From JAMCZZ01 sp964363695 (lineage in GTDB: Bacteria > Patescibacteriota > UBA1384 > XYA2-FULL-43-10 > 1-14-0-10-43-13), in the NCBI GenBank assembly GCA_964363695.1, contig CAYIJI010000053.1, forward strand, positions 1-6,262: a DNA stretch of 6,262 bases, read 5' to 3'. Positions 1 through 4,459 of this stretch are shown here, piece by piece; position 1 is the stretch's first letter; every line of letters starts with the position of its first letter. The notes under the pieces were generated by a model. That model had not been told where the DNA came from. It ran no database searches and was given only the letters and a program-made list of their open reading frames with translations. Made by a program: the position numbers and the translations under genes.

Positions 1-20
1 TGGTTCCTGTTCGGAAGGGT

Positions 21-36
21 CCAGGGCTTGCCCTGG
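21..36. other. Short stable hairpin, CUUG-type loop
   Basis: CCAGGG and CCCTGG pair around the loop CTTG, giving 6 bp with a tetraloop of a known stable class (or 7 bp with a 2-nt loop). No T-run follows on either strand, so this is not a standard intrinsic terminator. It lies upstream of the small gene at 92 and could belong to its leader or to the end of an element left of the window. The rest of 1-73 shows no gene or convincing promoter. Confidence 0.35.
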
Positions 37-91
37 GGTTAATACCATTTATTAACTTTCATCATCCAATAGGATGGCTGGGAGGGAAGGC

Positions 92-277
92 ATGGATGCT
101 GGTTTGAAGTTCGGGTTAGTTTTATTGGGTTTGTTTTCGTTTTGTACGGAGTATCCTTATCGTGTATTGGCGTGGGTCATGTATGACCTGCGCAAGATGA
201 AAAATTCGTTTTCCGGAGATGTGGCGGTCACTTATTTGGGGGATGTTACTAAAACACATTCCGGAAACCAACGTTAG
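92..277 (+). CDS. Small hydrophobic protein, function unknown (61 aa)
   Basis: I do not recognise this family. The start is placed at ATG 92 because GGAGG at 81-85 sits 6 nt before it; the earlier in-frame ATG at 74 has no comparable ribosome-binding site and would add six residues. The protein begins MDAGLKFGLVLLGLFSFCTE, a short hydrophobic stretch at about residues 5-18, then a second hydrophobic patch (VLAWVMY) after a charged break, then a polar tail from about residue 34 ending in NQR. This suggests a small membrane-associated protein, perhaps with one short helix or a hairpin. A strong intrinsic terminator begins about 30 nt after the stop, which supports a real, separately terminated gene. 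It converges with hydG. The main doubt is its small size and lack of a recognised homologue; translation is inferred from the ribosome-binding site and terminator. Confidence 0.55.
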   Translation: MDAGLKFGLVLLGLFSFCTEYPYRVLAWVMYDLRKMKNSFSGDVAVTYLGDVTKTHSGNQR

Positions 278-309
278 ATTGTCGTAGAGCAATCAGCACT
301 AGTAAAATC

Positions 310-341
310 GAGGCGGCTTCATGTTTTGAGCCGCCTTTTTC
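310..341 (+). terminator. Intrinsic terminator of the 61-aa gene
   Basis: AGGCGGCT (311-318) and AGCCGCCT (329-336) form a perfect 8-bp GC-rich stem around a 10-nt loop, with an extra G-T pair possible at the base. TTTTT follows at 336-340. This is a textbook rho-independent terminator for rightward transcription. On the other strand only a short T-run follows the stem, so it may also stop leftward transcripts weakly. Confidence 0.9.
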
Positions 342-357
342 GTTCACTTAAATAATT

Positions 358-393
358 ATGATAAAAATCTAGCGATCGCTAGATTTTTATCAT
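358..393. terminator. Perfect 36-bp palindrome, bidirectional terminator between convergent genes
   Basis: Positions 358-393 are exactly self-complementary. The centre is ATCTAGCGATCGCTAGAT, flanked by AAAAA on the left and TTTTT on the right, so an RNA hairpin followed by U-residues forms from either strand. It directly abuts the hydG stop codon (394-396), so it is most likely the hydG terminator and a backup for the rightward 61-aa gene. The centre contains GCGATCGC, but only once in the window. Confidence 0.85.
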
Positions 394-1770
394 TTAAAAA
401 TAGAGATCTCGTTCGCCTTTTTTAATTCGTTCTAATCTTTTTATAGTTTCTTTTTTAGTCTCTTCTTTTTCAATCATATTTAAATATTTTTCAATTATTT
501 TTTGGCCTAATTTCTTGATTTTGGCATTAGCATAATCTTCTAAATATTCTTTAAAAGTTAAAATAGCGTTTGGCCGGCAGAGGTTATGGATATCTCCCGG
601 TTTTGCCAGTGTCATAAACTTTTCCCCTGTTCGTCCTTGGCGATAGCATGCGGTGCAAAAACTCGGAAGCAAATCTTGCTTTAAGACGCTTTCAATAATT
701 TGAGGCACATCTCTCTCATCTGCAATATTAAATTGTTCCAGCACTTTTTTATGGCCGTAACCTCCCGGAGAAGTTCTTGAACCGGCGCTGGTTTGGGAAA
801 TACCGATTTTGAAAGCTTTAGCCCGAATTTCCGGTCTTTCTCTTGTTGAAATGATCATTCCGGTATAGGGGACTGCCAATCTTAAAATCGCAATGATTTT
901 TAATAATTTTTCTTCTGAAACTTTATATGGCATATTCATATCGACTGAATCAGCGGGCTGAAACCTTGGCACAGAAAAAGTATGGGGGCCGACACCAAAT
1001 TTTTTATCTAAGTACTGAGCATGAGATATTAAAGCTAGAACTTCAAATTTATAATCATATAAACCGAATAGTACGCCAAGTCCAACATCATCAATACCTG
1101 CTTCAAAGGCTCGGTTGTGGGCAAAAAGTTGCCTTTCATAATTTGCTTTTGGACCGTTATGCAATTTTTCGTATGAACTTTTATGATAAGTTTCTTGAAA
1201 GAGTTGATAAGTCCCAATGCCAGCTTTTTTTAACTTACGGTAATTTTCAACAGTGGTGACGGCAATATTTACATTTACCCTGCGAATTTCGCCTTGATGA
1301 GATTTCGTCTTATATATTTCCTTTATGCTTTCAATGACATAATCAATCGGATTTTCTTTCGGATCCTCGCCGAATTCCAGCAACAATCTTTTGTGCCCCA
1401 TATCTTCAAGAATCTTTACTTGTTCCCGCAATTCCGGCATCGTCAGTTTTTTTCTAGGAGATTTATTTCGTCGGTGGAAACCGCAATATTCACAATCATT
1501 TATACAAAAACTGGAAATATAAAGAGGAGCGAATAAAACCAATCGTTCTCCATAGATTTCGTTTTTTATCTTACCTGCAATTTCAAATATTTTATCAATA
1601 GTTTTTTGATCTTCTACATTTAAAAGATAGCCGATTTCTTCTAAGCTGAGTCCTTTTTTCTTCTGTGCTTTTTTTAGCACTTCTTCAATTTGTTCAGTCG
1701 ATGGATTTTTTGTCGACTCTAAAATTTGTTCTATTTTTTCTTCATCAATAATTTTTTTTATATTTGTCAT
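394..1770 (-). CDS. hydG: [FeFe]-hydrogenase maturase HydG (radical SAM tyrosine lyase)
   Basis: HydG cleaves tyrosine with a SAM-derived radical, releasing p-cresol, and builds the Fe(CO)(CN) synthon for the [FeFe]-hydrogenase H-cluster in the cytoplasm. Numbering from ATG 1770 (458 aa), the radical SAM motif CINDCEYC gives Cys89, Cys93 and Cys96 (CX3CX2C). The C-terminal auxiliary cluster motif is intact: Cys372, Cys375 and Cys398, exactly CX2CX22C, in the context CTACYRQGRTGEKFM. That motif separates HydG from its relative ThiH. Other family blocks are present: YGERLVLFAPLYIS, QLFQETYH, GPHTFSVPRFQPADS and SQTSAGSRTSPGGYG. The length matches the family's roughly 460-480 residues. The reading frame stays open to a GTG at 1875, but that extension crosses the upstream gene's terminator and looks unlike HydG; ATG 1770 or ATG 1794 is preferred. 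Neither has a good Shine-Dalgarno. No other hydrogenase gene is visible here. Confidence 0.93.
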   Translation of the reverse strand: MTNIKKIIDEEKIEQILESTKNPSTEQIEEVLKKAQKKKGLSLEEIGYLLNVEDQKTIDKIFEIAGKIKNEIYGERLVLFAPLYISSFCINDCEYCGFHRRNKSPRKKLTMPELREQVKILEDMGHKRLLLEFGEDPKENPIDYVIESIKEIYKTKSHQGEIRRVNVNIAVTTVENYRKLKKAGIGTYQLFQETYHKSSYEKLHNGPKANYERQLFAHNRAFEAGIDDVGLGVLFGLYDYKFEVLALISHAQYLDKKFGVGPHTFSVPRFQPADSVDMNMPYKVSEEKLLKIIAILRLAVPYTGMIISTRERPEIRAKAFKIGISQTSAGSRTSPGGYGHKKVLEQFNIADERDVPQIIESVLKQDLLPSFCTACYRQGRTGEKFMTLAKPGDIHNLCRPNAILTFKEYLEDYANAKIKKLGQKIIEKYLNMIEKEETKKETIKRLERIKKGERDLYF

Positions 1771-1776
1771 AGATTT

Positions 1777-1805
1777 AGTGTAGCCGATGATCATTTCTTT
1801 GTCAT
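1777..1805 (-). promoter_or_regulatory. Candidate hydG promoter, possibly leaderless
   Basis: On the minus strand ATGACA (1805-1800, 5/6 match to TTGACA) and TACACT (1782-1777, 4/6 match to TATAAT) are 17 nt apart. Transcription would start near 1770, the preferred hydG ATG, giving a leaderless or nearly leaderless mRNA. This would explain the missing Shine-Dalgarno. The match is moderate in AT-rich DNA and could be chance. Confidence 0.35.
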
Positions 1806-1813
1806 CCCCGTTT

Positions 1814-1852
1814 ATAAAAATGTGGCCGAGCGGTTTGGGAGCCGCTCGGCCA
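1814..1852 (-). terminator. Intrinsic terminator of the 119-aa gene
   Basis: TGGCCGAGCGG (1823-1833) and CCGCTCGGCCA (1842-1852) form a perfect 11-bp GC-rich stem with an 8-nt loop. On the minus strand the stem is followed, after two bases, by TTTTT (1820-1816). It begins 13 nt past the stop codon of the 119-aa gene and fits that gene's terminator. It separates that gene from hydG transcriptionally. Confidence 0.88.
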
Positions 1853-1865
1853 GTTGTTTGTGCCT

Positions 1866-2225
1866 TTACTGGCACTTGAGGTTGGGATGGGGGGAATGTT
1901 CAACGGTTTTCAGAACTATTGAGCCGTCTTTTACCTGAAATAGAAGACGCAGTCTCCTGCCTGCGGTGGTAAAATCCACTCCCACCTCGTCATCTTTTTG
2001 GTCGACGAGCCTTTCTAATACATAGGAGATATCGTCCGGGCGGCTGTAGCGGTAGCCGATACCTCTCGACTTACAGCTTAACGTTTTGGGTAAGTCGAAG
2101 TTATCGCAAGACTGAGTCCCGATAAATAAGTTGAGTATACGCCAAGCCATCCTGATCTCTGATCCGTCAACAGCATCATCGGAAAGTGCCAGATCTACCG
2201 GTACAGGCGAAGTTACTACTGCCAT
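1866..2225 (-). CDS. Conserved-looking hypothetical protein, 119 aa, soluble
   Basis: I do not recognise this family and assign no function. The gene is well supported as real. ATG 2225 is preceded by a full AGGAGG (2238-2233) at 7-nt spacing, a near-consensus sigma-70 promoter lies about 40 nt further up, and an 11-bp terminator follows the TAA stop at 1868-1866. The protein (MAVVTSPVPVDLALSDDAVD at the N-terminus) has no signal peptide or membrane segment. The middle contains RPDDISYVLERLVDQKDDEV, likely helical. The C-terminal third (VGVDFTTAGRRLRLLFQVKD then GSIVLKTVEHSP) has alternating hydrophobics suggesting paired beta-strands. There are three cysteines (40, 51, 118) in no metal-site pattern. 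By eye it is more GC-rich than hydG, and its signals suggest an independently and perhaps highly expressed single gene. The relation to hydG may only be adjacency. Confidence 0.8.
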   Translation of the reverse strand: MAVVTSPVPVDLALSDDAVDGSEIRMAWRILNLFIGTQSCDNFDLPKTLSCKSRGIGYRYSRPDDISYVLERLVDQKDDEVGVDFTTAGRRLRLLFQVKDGSIVLKTVEHSPHPNLKCQ

Positions 2226-2232
2226 TCTATTG

Positions 2233-2238
2233 CCTCCT
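2233..2238 (-). promoter_or_regulatory. Strong Shine-Dalgarno of the 119-aa gene
   Basis: The minus strand reads AGGAGG, 7 nt before ATG 2225. It is the best ribosome-binding site in the window and fixes the start of the 119-aa gene. Confidence 0.85.
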
Positions 2239-2260
2239 GCATAGAATCGAATCTGACAGT

Positions 2261-2289
2261 ACTTTACTATTATTTCATTAAAATGTCAA
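2261..2289 (-). promoter_or_regulatory. Sigma-70-type promoter of the 119-aa gene
   Basis: On the minus strand a perfect -35 TTGACA (2289-2284) is followed after exactly 17 nt by TAAAGT (2266-2261, 4/6 match to the -10 consensus). Predicted transcription start is near 2254, leaving a leader of about 30 nt that carries AGGAGG. It is the best-formed promoter in the window. Confidence 0.72.
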
Positions 2290-2306
2290 GGTTAAAAATT
2301 AAGATA

Positions 2307-2320
2307 TTGGCAATCGCCAA
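2307..2320. promoter_or_regulatory. Inverted repeat TTGGC-N4-GCCAA, candidate operator
   Basis: TTGGC (2307-2311) and GCCAA (2316-2320) are perfect 5-bp arms around AATC. The site lies just upstream of the -35 of the leftward promoter and about 45 bp upstream of the rightward -10, in the only divergent intergenic region of the window. The placement suits a regulator acting on one or both promoters, but arms this short can occur by chance. Confidence 0.3.
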
Positions 2321-2359
2321 CTAGAAAATCATCTATTCAAAAATAAACAGATTTATTAT

Positions 2360-2368
2360 TGGTATATT
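2360..2368 (+). promoter_or_regulatory. Extended -10 promoter candidate for the pilin cluster
   Basis: TGG then TATATT (2363-2368) gives an extended -10 (TGn plus a 5/6 -10 match). No good -35 stands at 16-18 nt upstream, which extended -10 promoters can tolerate. Transcription would start near 2375, giving a leader of about 25 nt that carries GGAGG before the ATT at 2401. Confidence 0.45.
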
Positions 2369-2378
2369 TTGGAGTAGA

Positions 2379-2405
2379 ATGAAACAAACTGGAGGGGTTT
2401 ATTAA
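2379..2405 (+). other. 8-codon mini-ORF overlapping the pilin start
   Basis: ATG 2379 opens a mini-ORF encoding MKQTGGVY with stop TAA at 2403-2405. GGAG at 2371-2374 lies 4 nt before it. The stop overlaps the proposed ATT start of the pilin gene (2401-2403) by one base, a geometry typical of translational coupling. Alternatively, skipping one base in the GGGG run at 2394-2397 would join this ATG to the pilin frame. Confidence 0.3.
2391..2395 (+). promoter_or_regulatory. Shine-Dalgarno that points to the ATT start at 2401
   Basis: GGAGG ends 5 nt before ATT 2401. In this frame the only codons after the stop at 2380-2382 that could start the protein before the prepilin motif are CTG 2389 and ATT 2401, and this site fits only the latter. 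Confidence 0.55.
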
Positions 2406-3759
2406 ACCAACAGGCGCTAAAAAACTTGGGTTCACCCTTATTGAAGTGATGATTGATATCTCACTTATTGCTCTTGTTGCCACCGGAGTACTTTCGGCGT
2501 ACTCGGCGAGCTTTAAGGCGATGGAACTTGCCAAAGCAAAAACTGCTTCGGTCGCTTTGGCAAATGAGAAAATAGAACAAATTCATAATATGCCATACGA
2601 CAGTTTGGCTACCGAGCACGGATTCATATATCCGCCCGGTACTATTTTGGATGACGAAGAGCTTATACGGCGCGGAGTCCGTTTCAATGTCCACACAGTG
2701 ATTTCTTATATTGATGATCCTTTTGACGGCAACGCTACTGGTACGATCATTGGAAAACCTCAAGATCTATATCCCTACGATTACAAGAAAGTCGAAGTTA
2801 CAGTATCGAAAGTTGGAAGAAACGGATATCTTTCAAAGCTTACAACAAATGTTGCGGCCAAGGCAGCGGAAACGCCGTCAAATACGGGAATTATTAAACT
2901 CTGTGTTATAGACTCTACCGGCTCTCCTGTATCTGGAGCAACTTTAACGATAGAGAATTCAGAGCTTGATCCCCCTGTAGAAAAAATGTCCGGAGTAACT
3001 GGTATTGATGGTTGTATTATGGTGCCGAGTCTGCCTCCCGACAGCCAAAATAATTACCATTTGACCGCGACGAAAGACGGTTTTTCTACGGATTTGACAT
3101 ATCCAAGAACAGCTCAAAATCCGAACGAGCTATATCAAGATATCGACATAATAATTCAGCAGGTTACAGAGAAAACGCTAATAATCGATAGACTAAGTAC
3201 GATGGAAATAACTTTTGTTGACTCAAGCGGGAATGTTCTACCGAACACAAGTTTTCATTTACGGGATTCTAAGGAAATATATTTTAATCCATCAACTTAC
3301 AAGTATTCGCAAGATTTAACGACAGATGCTAATGGACATATAAGTTTAACCGATATGGGGTTTGGGGATTATGTCATATCTGTTCCGAGCGGTGCTATCG
3401 CAGCGGTTTCTCCTTACCAGCCGATCGATTTGAAAGCAGGGGTAAGCTTAAGTGTGCGAGTTACAATTGCCAGTTCCCCGACACAGCCATTGATATTCTC
3501 GGCAACGCCGGCAAGCGGAATAGTCAATGACACGATTTATATGGATATTACCGGTGATAATTTTGATAATTTGGCCAGCGTAAAGATAGTAAACCAGTCA
3601 GGATCAGAGATCCAAGGGGCAAATGTTAATGTTATTGGCGGAGATACAATCGAAGCAGATTTTGTTCTCCAAGATGCTGCAATTGGACTTTGGGATATTG
3701 TTATTACAAATCCCGGGGGCGAGAGCACGAGGCAAGTTAATGGTTTTGAAGTTAAATAA
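2401..3759 (+). CDS. PilV-like prepilin with carboxypeptidase-regulatory-like and IPT/TIG-type domains
   Basis: Minor pilin or pseudopilin predicted to enter a type IV pilus-type filament after leader cleavage. Numbering from ATT 2401 (452 aa), the leader KPTGAKKLG ends in Gly10 and the mature protein begins FTLIEVMIDIS, with the conserved Glu at mature position 5. The hydrophobic helix covers about residues 11-33. A PilV/GspI-like head follows (ANEKIEQIHNMPYDSL near 54-69, YDYKKVEVTVS near 126-136). Residues about 163-250 and 265-355 look like two carboxypeptidase-regulatory-like beta-sandwich repeats (VIDSTGSPVSGATLTIE; FVDSSGNVLPNTSFHLRD), and 362-452 looks like an IPT/TIG fold (SATPASG, DITGDNF, WDIVITNPGGES). 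These outer domains suggest a filament-tip or adhesive role. A start at GTG 2446 would delete the cleavage site and is rejected. An Asp at mature position 9 is unusual in the pilin helix. It is the first gene of the cluster. Confidence 0.87.
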   Translation: MKPTGAKKLGFTLIEVMIDISLIALVATGVLSAYSASFKAMELAKAKTASVALANEKIEQIHNMPYDSLATEHGFIYPPGTILDDEELIRRGVRFNVHTVISYIDDPFDGNATGTIIGKPQDLYPYDYKKVEVTVSKVGRNGYLSKLTTNVAAKAAETPSNTGIIKLCVIDSTGSPVSGATLTIENSELDPPVEKMSGVTGIDGCIMVPSLPPDSQNNYHLTATKDGFSTDLTYPRTAQNPNELYQDIDIIIQQVTEKTLIIDRLSTMEITFVDSSGNVLPNTSFHLRDSKEIYFNPSTYKYSQDLTTDANGHISLTDMGFGDYVISVPSGAIAAVSPYQPIDLKAGVSLSVRVTIASSPTQPLIFSATPASGIVNDTIYMDITGDNFDNLASVKIVNQSGSEIQGANVNVIGGDTIEADFVLQDAAIGLWDIVITNPGGESTRQVNGFEVK

Positions 3760-3760
3760 A

Positions 3761-3810
3761 ACAACAGATGACGAATCATACATATACAACAGATGACGAA
3801 TCATACAGAT
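3761..3810 (+). repeat. 25-bp tandem duplication between pilin genes
   Basis: Two adjacent 25-bp units (3761-3785 and 3786-3810) differ at one position. Each contains ACAACAGATGACGAATCAT. They fill most of the gap between the PilV-like and PilW-like genes. The second copy supplies an ATG at 3793 that extends the next reading frame by 13 codons, probably without biological meaning. Confidence 0.9.
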
Positions 3811-3831
3811 AATACAAATAGTAAGGAATTT

Positions 3832-4398
3832 ATGAAAAGAGGCTTTTCTTTAGTTGAGATGGTGATGGTTGTCGCATTGGTTTCTATGCTTACAGTGGTA
3901 ATAACTGCTTTTTTATCGCAAAGCATCAAATCTTACAGAATCAAACGCCAAAGCGTGGATCTTGAAGAAAAAGCGGCGCATGCAATGCGTGAGTTTGAAA
4001 AAACCACTCGGGCAGCGAGTGAAATCAAGACGGCCGGTGTAAATGAGCTAATGTTTTTGCGGTATTTTGATTTAACCAGTATTTCTCCAACTCAGGTGCG
4101 GTATTTTGTGGATGGAACTCAATTTAAAGTCGGCTTAACCCAGCCGGTCGGAGATCCGCCAAATGTTACTTATCCGCCTGAGAATGAGGTGATTGACCTG
4201 TTAATTAACGACGTAACAAACACTGACTCGCTTTTTAAATATTACGATGGCGGGAATGAAGAGTTATCTGTTCCGGTTAATATAACAAACGTTAAAATGA
4301 TTAGTCTGTCCATTTCCCTTGATAAAAACAATCTACCGCCTGCTCCAATTACGGAAACAACAATTGTGTCTTTAAGGAATATGAAGGATAATTTGTGA
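3832..4398 (+). CDS. PilW/GspJ-like minor pilin (prepilin), 188 aa
   Basis: Minor pilin or pseudopilin of a type IV pilus-like filament. The start is ATG 3832, preceded by AAGGA at 4-nt spacing, giving the short leader MKRG and cleavage before FSLVEMVMVVALVSMLTVV, with Glu at mature position 5. An upstream in-frame ATG at 3793 lies within the tandem repeat and would add 13 polar residues. The hydrophobic helix covers about residues 5-25. It is followed by an amphipathic stretch (KRQSVDLEEKAAHAMREFEKTTRAA, about 37-61) and a beta-rich globular part containing RYFVDGTQFKV and YPPENEVIDLLINDVTNT. The end (PITETTIVSLRNMKDNL) resembles minor pilins I associate with Patescibacteria. It sits second in a V-W-X order. 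The TGA stop lies in the loop of an 11-bp hairpin. Confidence 0.9.
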   Translation: MKRGFSLVEMVMVVALVSMLTVVITAFLSQSIKSYRIKRQSVDLEEKAAHAMREFEKTTRAASEIKTAGVNELMFLRYFDLTSISPTQVRYFVDGTQFKVGLTQPVGDPPNVTYPPENEVIDLLINDVTNTDSLFKYYDGGNEELSVPVNITNVKMISLSISLDKNNLPPAPITETTIVSLRNMKDNL

Positions 4399-4411
4399 AA
4401 CAAATTATCCT
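4385..4411 (+). other. Perfect 11-bp hairpin with the stop codon in its loop
   Basis: AGGATAATTTG (4385-4395) pairs exactly with CAAATTATCCT (4401-4411). The 5-nt loop TGAAA contains the TGA stop (4396-4398) of the PilW-like gene. No T-run follows, so it is unlikely to be an intrinsic terminator. It could protect the upstream mRNA end or set relative levels of the two genes it separates. Confidence 0.75.
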
Positions 4412-4420
4412 CAAGAATGG

Positions 4421-4445
4421 ATAGCGAATTTTACTAATAGCGAAT
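4421..4445 (+). repeat. Direct repeat ATAGCGAAT x2
   Basis: ATAGCGAAT occurs at 4421-4429 and 4437-4445, 16 bp apart, in the linker between the PilW-like and PilX-like genes. A near-copy in inverse orientation occurs at 5956-5964, in the linker before the 66-aa gene. Confidence 0.7.
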
Positions 4446-4459
4446 ATATGAATGCTTAA

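Noticed and set aside
371..378. GCGATCGC as a cyanobacterial HIP1 element.
   Set aside because: It occurs only at the centre of one terminator palindrome, and nothing else suggests a cyanobacterium.
927..1536. Rightward open frames of 80-110 codons opposite hydG.
   Set aside because: They have no recognisable domain or ribosome-binding site and lie antisense to a firmly identified gene.
1822..1852. Possible tRNA: GTGGCCGAGCGGTTT resembles the D-arm region of tRNA-Leu or tRNA-Ser.
   Set aside because: The opposite arm simply pairs back to form an 11-bp hairpin. There is no acceptor stem, anticodon arm, T-arm or CCA. The terminator reading explains it fully.
1771..1875. Coding extension of hydG from GTG 1875.
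   Set aside because: No ribosome-binding site, no HydG resemblance, and most of it is the terminator of the upstream gene.
3537..3804. Leftward open frames opposite the end of the PilV-like gene.
   Set aside because: They are shadows of a convincing rightward coding region and one arises from the tandem repeat.
3761..3810. CRISPR-like repeat pair.
   Set aside because: The two units are directly adjacent with no spacer, there are only two, and no cas genes are visible.
4396..4435. Alternative genetic code with TGA read as glycine, as in some Patescibacteria lineages.
   Set aside because: The long genes contain no internal TGA, and the PilW-like protein ends in the expected place at TGA 4396-4398. 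Code 11 explains everything.
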